In this document: in pieces, positions 25,886 to 36,500 of the stretch
How the letters are laid out: each line of letters begins with the position of its first letter
Position numbering within the stretch: the first letter of the stretch is position 1
Origin: JAUIJL01 sp965366625
GTDB taxonomy: Bacteria; Acidobacteriota; Thermoanaerobaculia; Multivoradales; J023
Reading direction: 5' to 3'
DNA length: 64,000 bases
Assembly: GCA_965366625.1 (NCBI GenBank)
Contig: CBDUGP010000001.1
Span: 310,001-374,000 of the forward strand
Position numbers and translations under genes: made by a program
The notes under the pieces: generated by a model
Databases searched by the model: none
What the model was told of the DNA's origin: nothing
The model's input: only the letters and a program-made list of their open reading frames with translations

Positions 25886-26131
25886 GACTGTTGGCGAGCG
25901 AGGCGCAAGCACAGAAGGCGGGCTGAAGGTGGGCCTTCAAGTCCAGCCATAAGCACAGATTTGGCAACGCTCCTCCGCATCCTACTATGGGAGCCCGTCG
26001 AATGGCCCACGGAAACCGGGCCCATGGGGCGATATCGAAGACAATTCGTCCGTTGCCCGCCTTCGTTTGACCCTTGCCGTGGGGCCGTACCTAGACGAGA
26101 ATGACGCCTGACTACCTTCCGCTAATGAGAG

Positions 26132-27073
26132 ATGGAGATGCTCGTGGATAGCCGATCCGATTCCGTAAAGATTCCTATTTGGAAAGCCGCGCTGCTTTGG
26201 CTGGTCGCGGTGCTGATCATGTTTTCCGCCGTCATTTATCAACGAAGGACCGGTCCGACTTATCCGATGCGCGGTGAGATCCAAGTCGAGGGCCAAGCCC
26301 ATGCCTATCGTCTGGTGCGCAGCGAAGAGACCGTCCGCGATGCCCGGGTCGCGGTGCCCAATCCCGGAGACGCGGTTCAAGGCACGCTCTTTTTTAAGAG
26401 ATTCAAAACCGAAGATCCCTTTGCTCCGGTGGCCATGAAGGCGGAGACGGGTAAGGAGGGGCGAGACGAAGGCGTGCGGCAGTGGGTCGGTTATCTGCCG
26501 GCTCAGCCGGCGGCGGGCAAGCTCGAGTACTACCTCGAACTCGAAATCGACGGTAAGACCGTTCGCATTCCGGAAAGGAGCGAAAACGGCGACGACAACG
26601 TGATCATCCGTTTCAAGGATCCGGTGCCGCTGCCGCTCTTGGCCTCCCATGTCCTCTTCATGTTCTTCTCGGTGCTGATCGGCATGCGGACGGGATTGGC
26701 GGCCCTATTTGCGCCTTCGACCATGCGGAGATGGGCTTGGGTGACCCTCCTCGGGTTGACCGTCGGCGGCATGATTTTGGGGCCATTTGTTCAAAAATAC
26801 GCCTTTGGCGAGTATTGGACGGGTTTCCCATGGGGATACGACTTGACGGACAACAAGATGTTGATCATGTGGGTCGCTTGGCTGTTGGCCTGCTCCACGG
26901 TGGGTACCGCACCGAAGAAAAAGGAACTCGTCGGCCGTTTGGCCGTCGGAGTGGCGGCGATCGTCATGACCGTGGTTTACATGATTCCCCATTCCATGCG
27001 CGGCAGTGAACTCGACTATTCCAAGCTCGAGCAAGGGGTGCCCGCTTCCGAGGCGATCGGTACCGGGGATTAA
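26132..27073 (+). CDS. Membrane protein of unknown function
   Basis: A 313-residue protein: one N-terminal transmembrane helix (AALLWLVAVLIMFSAVIY), a periplasmic beta-rich domain of about 150 residues (PMRGEIQVEGQAHAYRLVR), and four C-terminal helices. The segment FGEYWTGFPWGYDLTDNKMLI between helices is distinctive and probably conserved. I cannot name the family. The next gene, 6 bp downstream, also encodes a small membrane protein, so the two probably form one complex. The ATG at 26132 or 26138 could be the start; neither has a strong ribosome-binding site. Confidence 0.72.
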   Translation: MEMLVDSRSDSVKIPIWKAALLWLVAVLIMFSAVIYQRRTGPTYPMRGEIQVEGQAHAYRLVRSEETVRDARVAVPNPGDAVQGTLFFKRFKTEDPFAPVAMKAETGKEGRDEGVRQWVGYLPAQPAAGKLEYYLELEIDGKTVRIPERSENGDDNVIIRFKDPVPLPLLASHVLFMFFSVLIGMRTGLAALFAPSTMRRWAWVTLLGLTVGGMILGPFVQKYAFGEYWTGFPWGYDLTDNKMLIMWVAWLLACSTVGTAPKKKELVGRLAVGVAAIVMTVVYMIPHSMRGSELDYSKLEQGVPASEAIGTGD

Positions 27074-27079
27074 CGGTCC

Positions 27080-27550
27080 GTGTCCGCCGCTCACCTCCAT
27101 CTGATGATCGTGCATCTGCCGGTGGTTCTATGTCCGTTGGCCCTGATTTTTCTAGCGATCGACCGATTTCGCGGCAGCCGTCGCCCGACGGCGGGATACG
27201 GGCTGCTGCTGGCGGCCGGGGCTTTGGGCATCGTGGCCTATTATTCGGGTCCGTCCGCTTACGAGCAGCTCGAAGGCGTGTTGGCAGGGGAGAAGGGTTG
27301 GGTCGAGCAGCATGCAGTGGCGGGACGGGCGGCGTTTGTGACCCTGATCTTGGCTGGGGTTTTGGCCCTCCAAGCGATTCTACGAGAATTGCAGGAGGAG
27401 CCGGTTTCCAAAACCCTGAGCCTCGCTATTGTGGTGATGGCTCTGATCGCCTGCTATTGCTCGATTTGGGCGGCCCACCTGGGTGGGCAGATCCGCCATC
27501 CGGAGATAAGAGAGGCAAATTGGACGATTTTCCCGAGCCTGGATCGCTGA
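27080..27550 (+). CDS. DUF2231-like small membrane protein
   Basis: A 156-residue protein with four hydrophobic segments. It opens HLHLMIVHLPVVLCPLALIFL, with histidines at the membrane edge as in DUF2231-type predicted membrane proteins, which may bind heme or metal. A further His pair (VEQHAVAGRAAFV and AAHLGGQIRHPE) supports that. Function is unknown. The GTG start is 6 bp after the preceding membrane protein gene. Confidence 0.7.
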   Translation: MSAAHLHLMIVHLPVVLCPLALIFLAIDRFRGSRRPTAGYGLLLAAGALGIVAYYSGPSAYEQLEGVLAGEKGWVEQHAVAGRAAFVTLILAGVLALQAILRELQEEPVSKTLSLAIVVMALIACYCSIWAAHLGGQIRHPEIREANWTIFPSLDR

Positions 27551-27635
27551 GTCCCACCGCGAAGACAGATTGACGGTTGTAAGGGCTATACTTCTGCTCC
27601 TATGGCCCGAACCGATCGCGATGTAGAGGCCAGAG

Positions 27636-27680
27636 CGAGACTAGAGCTTTCGAGACTAGAGCATTCGAGACTAGTCTTCG
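27636..27680. repeat. 15-bp tandem repeats (three units)
   Basis: CGAGACTAGAGCTTT, CGAGACTAGAGCATT and CGAGACTAGTCTTCG follow head to tail. They end 31 bases upstream of the TTG start of the DegV fusion gene. The third unit contains the short dyad GACTAGTC. They may be operator copies or a slippage tract. Confidence 0.65.
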
Positions 27681-27711
27681 AAAAGCAGAGCTTCCTGGAA
27701 CGGAGGGCCTT

Positions 27712-29535
27712 TTGAGACCGGCAGTCTTGATTGTGGATCCAGACGACGACCGACGACATGCGTTGGCCCATGGGCTTGCGGAATACGGCTATGAGGCCAT
27801 CCCCGCCGGAAGCTCCCAAGAAGGTTTGAAATTCGCTCAAGGCCTTGGGCCGAGCGTAATTGTTGGCCCGTCCGAGCTGCCGGCTTTCTCGGACGGTGCA
27901 ATTTTGAGGCAGTCCTCTGGCCAAGACGGCTCGAAAATGCAGCGCACTCTGGTGCTTCTAGGGGCTGAATCGGAGGCGCCCGATGAGCTGTCCGACGATA
28001 TCTACTACCTGCCGAGATCGGGCTTCGATCACGAAGAGTTGGTGCAAAGAATACGCCTGCTGTTGGTAGGTCGGGAAGTGGGTATCGAGCCGGATCTCGA
28101 GTTGAGGTATTTGGTAGGTGATCTAGCGCTGACCCCGCTGTTGGACCTGGTTCGATCTTTGAGCCGATCCCGGGTCACGGGCACGGTTGAGGTCAAAGAC
28201 GGGCAGATCTCCTGCGATCGCGGGAACCCCGTTTTCGCCCGCTTCGGCAAGACTGTCGGAGCGAAGGCTTTCTGTCGCGTTGCCCGATTGCAGTCTGCCC
28301 CCTTTCGAGTGCGCGTGATGCGCCCGGGAGACGATTTGCAAGTGGGTCGGTCGAATTTGGAAGAGGATCTCGACACGCTGAGCATTTGGGCGCTCGACGA
28401 AAGCCATCTGGAAATCCCGGATCTGCGGAGTCGGGTTCGTCTAGTGGCCCTGCGCGATATTCCTTCCGGCGAGCTGACCCCCCACGAAAAGCTCTTGGCC
28501 ACGGCCATTCACCGCTGCGAGACCCTCGGTGAGGTGCTCGACGGTTTGGCTGCCACCGATGGTCTGTTGGTCAAAGCCGTGCTCAAGATGGTGGATCGCG
28601 GAGCCCTAGTGCTCGAACGTCCGAAAACCCAGGTGCGGATCGTCACCGATTCCACCTCGGACTTACCGCCGTCGATCGCCCGCGAGCACGATATTCTGAT
28701 CGTGCCGCTCACAGTTGTTTTCGGCAAGGACGCTCTGCGGGACGGGGTCGACATCCTGGCTCGGGATTTCTACAAGATGCTGCGTGACAATGAGCATCAC
28801 CCACGCACGGAGCCCCCGGACGAAGCGGTGTTCTTCGAGCACTATCACGATTTGATCGTCGATCAAGACATCCTCTCGGTCCATATATCAGCCAAGCTGT
28901 CCAAGACCTTGGAGCATGCCCAACAGGCAGCCCTGCGAGGTATTCGCAGCTTCGACCACCTACCGCCCGAGCGCCACAGTTGTGCCTTGGAGGTGGTCGA
29001 CACCTGCAGCGTGTCCATGGGTGTGGGCATGCAGGCCCTATTCGCTTCACGCATGGCCTTGCGCGGTGAGAAGGTCTTTGCCATCGCCCAACGATTGAGG
29101 GATTTCTCGTCCCGCACTCACCTGCTTTTCGGCGTCGACTCCCTCGACTATTTGGTCAAAGGTGGGCGGATCGGCAAGGCCCGGGCCTTGGTCGGCAAGC
29201 TCTTGGGCATCAAGCCGATTCTCGGAGTGGTGGACGGCGAGGTGACGGCCGTGGACCGGGCGCGCGGTGGACGTAGAGTCCATCCGCGCATCATCCAGCT
29301 ATTGTCGGAAAGGATCGATCCCAAGAAACCGATCGTCGTCTGCGTGGCCCACGCGGAAGCGCCGGTGTGGGCGGATCGGCTCCGGCGTTTGATCGAAAAG
29401 ACCTTCAAGGTCCACGAGATCTTGCTCGCCGATATCGGGCCCGTGGTCGGCACCCACGCCGGCCCCGGCTGCGTCGGCACGGTGGTTTTTCAGCCCACCG
29501 ACGAAGAGTGGCAGCTGATTCGGCCCGTCGAATAA
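27712..29535 (+). CDS. REC-DUF4388-DegV fusion protein
   Basis: A 607-residue protein with three parts. Residues 1-115 resemble a response-regulator receiver (AVLIVDPDDDRRHALAHGLAEYGY), though the usual phosphoacceptor region reads VIVGPSEL, with no Asp at the expected strand end. Residues about 135-310 match DUF4388/PATAN (YLVGDLALTPLLDLVRSLSRSRVTGTVEV). Residues about 325-607 are a full DegV domain, a fatty-acid-binding fold: RIVTDSTSDLPPSI, DFYKMLRDNEHHPRTEPP, LSVHISAKLSKT, DSLDYLVKGGRIGKA. DegV proteins (FakB) present fatty acids to a kinase; no FakA is nearby. The TTG start has GGAGG upstream. Possibly a lipid-responsive regulator. Confidence 0.9.
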   Translation: MRPAVLIVDPDDDRRHALAHGLAEYGYEAIPAGSSQEGLKFAQGLGPSVIVGPSELPAFSDGAILRQSSGQDGSKMQRTLVLLGAESEAPDELSDDIYYLPRSGFDHEELVQRIRLLLVGREVGIEPDLELRYLVGDLALTPLLDLVRSLSRSRVTGTVEVKDGQISCDRGNPVFARFGKTVGAKAFCRVARLQSAPFRVRVMRPGDDLQVGRSNLEEDLDTLSIWALDESHLEIPDLRSRVRLVALRDIPSGELTPHEKLLATAIHRCETLGEVLDGLAATDGLLVKAVLKMVDRGALVLERPKTQVRIVTDSTSDLPPSIAREHDILIVPLTVVFGKDALRDGVDILARDFYKMLRDNEHHPRTEPPDEAVFFEHYHDLIVDQDILSVHISAKLSKTLEHAQQAALRGIRSFDHLPPERHSCALEVVDTCSVSMGVGMQALFASRMALRGEKVFAIAQRLRDFSSRTHLLFGVDSLDYLVKGGRIGKARALVGKLLGIKPILGVVDGEVTAVDRARGGRRVHPRIIQLLSERIDPKKPIVVCVAHAEAPVWADRLRRLIEKTFKVHEILLADIGPVVGTHAGPGCVGTVVFQPTDEEWQLIRPVE

Positions 29536-29575
29536 TCCTAATCCGATCGAAGTATCGGTTCGTCCTCACCCCTGC

Positions 29576-29600
29576 ATTAGCATCCCGCTGATATGCTAAT
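29576..29600. terminator. Possible hairpin after the DegV fusion gene
   Basis: ATTAGCAT and ATGCTAAT pair around a nine-base loop 40 bases after the DegV fusion stop. There is no T-run on the plus strand, so termination is uncertain. The same AT-rich bases could serve as promoter DNA for the sigma gene downstream. Confidence 0.3.
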
Positions 29601-29676
29601 AGGAATATTTGAAATACACTCGGCCCTAATTGCCTCCCTTCTATTCGACCTCGTCCTTCAGTAAAGGTGGTGCGGT

Positions 29677-30252
29677 GTGTCGACGGAAACCGGAACGGTG
29701 ACCGAGATGCTCCAGGCTTGGAGCCGAGAGGAGCCCAAGGCTTTGGAGCGGGTGATCGAGCAAGTCTTTGCTGATCTCAAAAAAGCGGCGGCTCATTATC
29801 TGCAAAAAGAAAAAGCCGGCCATACCCTGCAAACCACTGCCTTGGTCAATGAGGTTTGCTTGCGCTTGCTCGGTCAGAAGAACACTCATTGGCAGAGCCG
29901 GGCTCAATTCTTTAGTTTTGCCGGCTTGTTGATCCGAAGACTATTGGTCGACCACGCTCGGCAAAAGAGAACGGCCAAGCGGGGAGGTGGAGTCGAGAAG
30001 ATCTCCCTGTGCGAGGAATCTCGGTTCCGGGGCCGGATTAAGGAAACCGTGGATCCACTGACTCTGCTCGCCCTGGATCAGGCTCTGGAAGAGCTCGAGC
30101 AACAAGACGCCCGCGCGGCAGATGTGGTTGAGCTGAAGTATTTCGTCGGTCTGAACTCGCAGGAGATCGCCGACGTACTGGCTTGCTCGGTATCCACGGT
30201 GAAAGACGATTGGGCCATGGCGAAGAAGTGGCTCGCTCGGCGATTGGCTTAG
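29677..30252 (+). CDS. ECF sigma factor, TIGR02999 type
   Basis: A 191-residue sigma factor of the same group as that at 11194. It has GHTLQTTALVNEVCLRLL and RRLLVDHARQKR in region 2, and FVGLNSQEIADVLACSVSTV in region 4. The GTG start at 29677 has AAAGGTGG upstream. A kinase-TPR gene follows after 25 bp, reproducing the arrangement at 11194-14251, so the two loci are probably paralogous. Confidence 0.92.
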   Translation: MSTETGTVTEMLQAWSREEPKALERVIEQVFADLKKAAAHYLQKEKAGHTLQTTALVNEVCLRLLGQKNTHWQSRAQFFSFAGLLIRRLLVDHARQKRTAKRGGGVEKISLCEESRFRGRIKETVDPLTLLALDQALEELEQQDARAADVVELKYFVGLNSQEIADVLACSVSTVKDDWAMAKKWLARRLA

Positions 30253-30277
30253 CAGCCGAAAAACCACGGAGCAAAAT

Positions 30278-33200
30278 ATGGACGCTGAGCGCTGGCAAAA
30301 AACGAGAGAACTCGTGGCCGCGGCTGAGAACCTAGGCGCGGCGGAGTGGAAAGTTTTTCTGGCCCGAGAATGTGCGGGGGACGATGGTCTTCTCCAGGAG
30401 GTCGAGGCTCTGTTGCACGCCGATCTCGGAGCGGTGGATTTCTTGGAAGAACCGGCTCTCGGCTCCTTTTCCACCTTGCTCGAGCCGGCACCGTCGAAAC
30501 CTCAAATCTCTGACTACACCTTGGGGCGAGAACTCGGCCGTGGAGGCATGGGGGAAGTCTATGAGGCTCACCGTGACGACGAGCAGGTACGGCGGCGAGT
30601 GGCGGTCAAAGTTCTTCAGCTGGGCTTGGGCGGCGTCGAGTTCCAATTGCGATTCCGGCGGGAGATTCAAATCCTCGCCGATCTCGACGAGCACACCCAT
30701 ATCGCCAAGCTCATCGATTTCGGTCATGCTGAGGACGGGCGGGCATATTTCCTCATGGAATATGTGGAGGGTTTACCCATCGACCGCTATTGCCGTGAGC
30801 AGAAGCTCGACATCCGAGCACGGATCGAACTCTTTCTCAAAGTCTGCGGCGCCGTCCACTATGCTCACCGAAACCAGGTAGTACATCGAGACCTTAAACC
30901 GACCAACATTCTGGTCACCGCCGACGGCGAGCCCAAGCTGATCGATTTTGGGGTGGCCAAGCCCTTGCGTAGTGAGAGCGACGGGCCCGTGACCTCGCTC
31001 GGTCGCGGTGCCCAGCCGATGACTCCCGAATATGCCAGCCCCGAGCAGATCCGCGGCGAGCCCATCACCACGGCCACCGACGTCTATTCTCTCGGCGCCT
31101 TGCTTTACGAGCTGCTCACCGGTCGGCGGCCTTACGATTTCGAAAGCCGCTCGCCAATCGACATCGAGAAGGTGATTGCCGCTTCGGACGTGGTCCCCCC
31201 CAGCGAAAGAGCACGCCGTGAGGCTATCTCGCCGGCTGACCTTGCTCTGGGCGCGTGCAAGATCAATCTCTCCAGCGCGCTGAAAGGGGATTTGGACACC
31301 ATCGTGCTCAAGGCCTTGCACCGCAAGCCGGACGAGCGCTACTCCGGTGTCAACAAGCTGGCAGACGACCTGAAACGTCACTTAAATTTGGAACCAATCC
31401 TCGCTCGACCGGCTACCTGGTCCTATGTAGTCCGTCGTTTTATAGTGCGAGATCGCCGCACAGCAGCAGGTATAGCGGCTTTTGTCTTGATGGTGATCGG
31501 CTTCGGGGTGGCTTTAATCTACGAGAACCGCCAGACGGAACGGCAGAAAGTGCGGGCGGAAAAAGCTTTGGGTACGGCAGAGCGGGAGGCCCGGCACGCT
31601 CGCGAAGTGGCGGACTTTTTGGTGGGTCTCTTTGAGGTCTCTGATCCTAACGAGGCCCGGGGGCGGTCCATCACCGCCGACGAGTTGCTTGAAAAAGGAT
31701 CCGAGCGCATCGGGCACACCCTGGCCGAGCAACCACTGGTCCGCGCTCGGCTGCTGGTCACCATGGGACGGGTCTATCGGCAGCTGGGAATTTACCCTCA
31801 AGCGAAAACTCTGCTGGAAGAGGCGTTGGCGCTACTCCGTGGGCACAGCTCAGCGCCACCTCTTGAGCTTGCCCATGCATTGGCGGCTGCTGGGGACGTG
31901 GAGCAGTCCATGGCGCAAAACGAGGCGGCCCGAGCCCTTTATTTGCAAGCTCTACAGCTCCGCCGAGAGTCACTCGGACCGGATCACCTGGACTTGGCGC
32001 CAATCCATAATGAACTCGGCAACAGCTATCGCAAATTGGGCGAACTCGACCTGGCGGAAGAGCAACTGAAAAGGGCGCTGCAGCTGCGCGAGCGCGAGCT
32101 CGGGTCGACGCATGAGGATGTGACCTATTCCCTCAACGATTTGGGACTGCTCTATCACGTCAGCGGACGGCTCGAAGAGGCGGGGGATCTTTATCGTCGG
32201 GCCCTCGACACTCGCCGTCGGGTCTTGCCGCCGAACCATCCCCATTTGGCCGTCACCTTGACCAATCTCGGAGGCCTGGCATGGTCCCAGGGCAATTTTC
32301 CGCAAGCAACCTCTTTTTTCCAGCAAGCGATCGAGATCTGGCGCAAAACCCTAGGTTCCGAGCACGATAAATTGGCCACCGCGATCGACAATCTGGGCCA
32401 TGCTCATTTCCGTCTCGGACGCCTTCACGACGCGGAGCAAGCTTTTTTAGAGGCCCTAGACATCCGAAAGAAGGCGTTAGGCCCAGACCATCCCGATGTC
32501 GCCAATTCCCTGCAGAGCCTAGGCCATGTCGCGGGCAGCCGGGGTGCTTTGCGCCAAGCCGCCGATCGCTACAAAGCCGCCTTGGAGATTTGGCGAGTTC
32601 GACTTGAGGAAGAGAATCCCTGGATTGCTTTCGGTTTGGCCAATCTCGGAGTGGCGGAATTCAAATGCGGGAACTTCAGGCTGGCCGTGGAGTTGCTCGA
32701 AGAATCCCTCGCCATCCGCCGGGCAGCCTACGGCGACGCCCATCCCGGCGTCGCTCACAGCTTGATGAATCTGGGCGTGGTCTTGCGCTCCACAGGACAG
32801 CTCCACCGGGTCGAGGACCTTTTTGAAGAGGCCCTCGCCATCCGGTCGAAGGCCTTAGGGCCTGATCACCAGGATTTGGCCGTTACTTTGTTGGAGCTGG
32901 CTGTGCTCTTTCGCTGGCGAGAAGAATGGCCACGTTCAGAATCCCTGCTCGACCAGGCCCGCACGATTCAGCAGGCCCGTCTGGCGGAGGATGACCCGGG
33001 AGCGGTGCGCACCTTGGAGGAAACGGCACGGGTTCATCTATCCCAGGGCCGCCTCGAGCCGGCGCAAGAGCTTTTTCAGCAAGCTCTCGCCCGACTCGAT
33101 CGTCGAGTGGTGGAGCGACCTGAGGATCGTCCCTCCTTGTTGCGGCGGGCCTCCGTCCATATCGGCTACGGTTGGCTGTGGCGTCTGAAGGGAGAGAAAA

Positions 33201-33400
33201 ACTCAGCGACAGACCATTGGCGCCAAGCCGTTGCCGATCTCGAGGCCGTGCCGGGCACGGACTTCGACGCCGAGCGCCTGTCCTCGCAAGCCACAGCCCT
33301 CTGGTTGCTGGGCGAGGAGCGCAAGGCCCGTGCGCTCACCGACGAGCTCGTCGCTAGAGGTTGGTACGAGCCCTTGCTGCTGCGTTTGGCGGACTCTTGA
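30278..33400 (+). CDS. Ser/Thr protein kinase with long TPR array
   Basis: A 1040-residue membrane kinase. The kinase domain (about residues 85-385) has LGRGGMGEVYEA, VAVKVLQ, HRDLKPTN and DFGVAK, all canonical. A transmembrane helix (IAAFVLMVIGFGVALIY) lies near residue 405. The rest is an array of about a dozen tetratricopeptide repeats of the kinesin-light-chain type, recognisable by recurring LGPDHPDVANSLQSLGHV and RRALDTRRR units. The ATG at 30278 has GGAGC upstream. It pairs with the sigma gene before it and is followed after 117 bp by a very large secreted protein, a likely output of the pair. Confidence 0.94.
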   Translation: MDAERWQKTRELVAAAENLGAAEWKVFLARECAGDDGLLQEVEALLHADLGAVDFLEEPALGSFSTLLEPAPSKPQISDYTLGRELGRGGMGEVYEAHRDDEQVRRRVAVKVLQLGLGGVEFQLRFRREIQILADLDEHTHIAKLIDFGHAEDGRAYFLMEYVEGLPIDRYCREQKLDIRARIELFLKVCGAVHYAHRNQVVHRDLKPTNILVTADGEPKLIDFGVAKPLRSESDGPVTSLGRGAQPMTPEYASPEQIRGEPITTATDVYSLGALLYELLTGRRPYDFESRSPIDIEKVIAASDVVPPSERARREAISPADLALGACKINLSSALKGDLDTIVLKALHRKPDERYSGVNKLADDLKRHLNLEPILARPATWSYVVRRFIVRDRRTAAGIAAFVLMVIGFGVALIYENRQTERQKVRAEKALGTAEREARHAREVADFLVGLFEVSDPNEARGRSITADELLEKGSERIGHTLAEQPLVRARLLVTMGRVYRQLGIYPQAKTLLEEALALLRGHSSAPPLELAHALAAAGDVEQSMAQNEAARALYLQALQLRRESLGPDHLDLAPIHNELGNSYRKLGELDLAEEQLKRALQLRERELGSTHEDVTYSLNDLGLLYHVSGRLEEAGDLYRRALDTRRRVLPPNHPHLAVTLTNLGGLAWSQGNFPQATSFFQQAIEIWRKTLGSEHDKLATAIDNLGHAHFRLGRLHDAEQAFLEALDIRKKALGPDHPDVANSLQSLGHVAGSRGALRQAADRYKAALEIWRVRLEEENPWIAFGLANLGVAEFKCGNFRLAVELLEESLAIRRAAYGDAHPGVAHSLMNLGVVLRSTGQLHRVEDLFEEALAIRSKALGPDHQDLAVTLLELAVLFRWREEWPRSESLLDQARTIQQARLAEDDPGAVRTLEETARVHLSQGRLEPAQELFQQALARLDRRVVERPEDRPSLLRRASVHIGYGWLWRLKGEKNSATDHWRQAVADLEAVPGTDFDAERLSSQATALWLLGEERKARALTDELVARGWYEPLLLRLADS

Positions 33401-33517
33401 CCGAGCGGAAGCATTTCGATCAAAAAAATCTAGCCTTTTTTCCTTCGCTACCGCTTCTTAGCTCAGGGACCGCAACAGTGGTCCGAGTTTCTAAGAATCG
33501 GATAAGGAGGAAAAACC

Positions 33518-36500
33518 GTGCGTCAGCTGAAAAATTTCTCGCGATGGTTGAGCCGCGCCGCGGGCGCGACTCTCATGGTCCTGTTTTCGTCGAGCCCGTC
33601 GAGTGCCGTGCCCAGCTCCGCCGCTTGGTTGCAGCAGGGGTCGAGCCAAGGGGAAGTCTTGATCATGGACGTGGCGGCCGATGCCGTCGGTCGGACCGTG
33701 ATCATCGGTCGTTTCGCCGATCAAATGAGCCTCGGATCTCAGACCTTGACCTCTTTCGACGGACTGGACTTTTTCGTCGCCCAGATGGGCTCGGACGGCG
33801 AGCCCATTTGGCTGTGGCATGCCGGAGGACCGGGCAACGATTTTGGCAATGCTTTGACCGTAGATGTCCACGGCGACATCTACATCACCGGCGGCTTTGA
33901 ACAGAGCATCGACTTCGGCGGCACGGTGCTCACCTCCGGCGGTGGCCGGGACTTTTTTGTCGCCAAATTGGCGTCCGAGGGGCATCTGCTTTGGGTCCGT
34001 CAAGGTGCCGGACCCGGGCCCACCGGCGGCCCGGACAGCGGTGTCACCACCGGTTTGGACATCACCCTCGATGCTGAGCAGAGGGTCGTGGTTTGTGGCG
34101 CTTATATCAACTCCATGACCTATGACGGCACCACTTTTCCCATCGCCGGTGCCAACGAAGAAGGCTTCGTCATGCAACTGGACCCGGACGGAAATCTGAT
34201 TTGGGGGCGTCCGCTGGTCGGCTCTTTCGTCGTTTATGCCCGGGCTGTGGTCACAGATGCCGCGAGCAATTTGTACGTGGCGGGCGATTTTGCCCACCAC
34301 AATATCGGAGGCAATCTGACCATCGACTCGACCACGGTCAATACCCGTGGCGGAAGAGATATCTTTCTGGCGAAATTCGATGCCTCTGGGGGCCTTCAAT
34401 GGTTGCGTACAGCGGGCTCGCCGAGCACCGGCACACAATGGGAATTTGCCATGGATGTGCAGACCCTCGATTCAGGTCCCGACAGCCAGGTCTTGCTCGC
34501 AGGCGGCTTTCGTGGCACTGCGAGCTTCGGCAGCCAAAGCCTGAGCACCCTGGGGCAGGACGACGCGTTCCTCGCCAGCTACTCGGCGCAGGGCGATTTG
34601 CTCTGGGTGCGTCGAGACGGCGGACCCGGCCGGGAATTTGCTACGGATATTGCGACCGTGGACGGCAAGATTTGGCTAAGCGGGCGATTCGAGGGCACTA
34701 TGAGCACTCTGCAATTAACGTCGAGCGGCGTGGGCGACATTTTCATCGCCGAATATAACGCCACCGGCCAAGCGATCGACGCGAAGAGCGCCGGTGGTGC
34801 CGGAGAAGACCGTCCAACGGGACTCGCACTAACCGCCGACGCCGACCTGCTCTTCACCGGCTACTTCGAAGGCAACGCCCATTTCTTCGGCCATGATCTA
34901 TCGACACCGGGCGATCGAGATGCTGTGGTCGGGCTCCTGGGTAAGCCGCCGATCGCATCGTTGACGGCGGATTTCGAAGCGGCTCCGATCTCCGGAGACT
35001 CACCACTGAGCGTCCTATTTACCGACCGCTCGGTCGCCGTGGGCACGGAAGTCAACTCCTATGCTTGGGATTTCGACGACGACGGCGTGATCGACTCGAC
35101 GGATCAGAGCCCGAGTCACCTCTATCAGCAGCCTGGGCTCTATTCGGTAATTCTGACGATCTCGGACGGCATCTTGCTAGATTCGATCACCCGCTCCGAG
35201 CTGATCCAGGTCTCCGCGCCGCCGCGAGCCGAAGGGTTGGTGGGCTATTGGCGCTTCGATGAGGGCGCCGGTTGCACGATCACGGATTCCGCCGGCACGG
35301 CCGACGGCCACTTGACCGATTGCCCCTATGGCGGCCCACAGCGGGTCGCCGGATTCATTGGCGAAGCCGTGGCCTTCGACGGCAGCGACGATGGTGCGCG
35401 AGTGCCGGCCACGGGGGCCTTGTCGTTCCTCGACCGGCTGACCTTGAGCGCTTGGCTGAAGCACCCGCCGAGCTCTGGCTTCCGAGCCTTGATCGACAAG
35501 AGAGACGAGCAGATCCGAGGTTACGATCTTTATCTCGACTCCGTCTCGCGCCCCTTCGTGCGGATCGACGCCGCCACCCTCAGTGGCCAAACCTCGGTGG
35601 CAGACGGACAATGGCACCACTTGGTCGCCACGTTTGACGGCGACCTCCTGCGACTCTTTGTCGATGGTGTTTTGGACGCTGAGACGAGCGTCGGACCACA
35701 AGAGATTGACACCGCTGCGGATCTTTGGATCGGTCGCAACTTTGCGGCTCCGGGCTCAGCCCTGGCCGGCACCCTCGACGAGGTGCGGATCTACAACCGG
35801 GCCCTGAGCGACGGCGAAGTAATGGCTCTTTTCCATTTCAACGATCACTCCGAGCAAGTGGATTTCAGGCCTCCGGCGCGTACGACCGGTGCCCCCAGCG
35901 GCGTATTGTCCGTCGGCACGACCGAAACAGTTCTTGAGCTGCACACCGACGAATCGGCGCAGTGTCGCTTTTCCACGTCTGAGGGCGCCCCCTTCGATCA
36001 GATGACAAGTCTGTTCGCGACCGACGACGGTCAACATCACGCCGCGCACATCGGCGGTTTGACGGACGGAGAGATATATCGCTTCTACGTCCGTTGCCGC
36101 GACCTACTCGGCAATACACACGGCGACGATTGGCCGATTTCCTTTGCGGTCGGACCCTCGCCCAATATTCAAGCGGGATTGCTCGGCTATTGGCGTTTCG
36201 ACGAGAGAGAGGGTTGCCTAGCCCACGACTTTCTGGATCGGCACGACGGCCTCCTCGGGCCGGATTGCCCCGCCAATGGGCCGCAGCGCACCGACGGTCG
36301 ATTCGGCGGCGGCGTCAAGCTCGACGGTCTCGACGATCAACTGGTCGTGACCGGCAGCGCGCAATCCTTGGCGATGCTCACCGTTTCCGCCTGGATCCGG
36401 CATCCGATTACTTCCGAGTTCAGGCCGATCGTTGATCAACGGGATCGGGTGGACGACGGCTTCGACCTATATATCGATCCCTCGTCTCGCGCTTTTATGC

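Noticed and set aside
25985..26650. 221-codon minus-strand frame
   Set aside because: Antisense to the membrane protein gene at 26132, whose transmembrane pattern is convincing.
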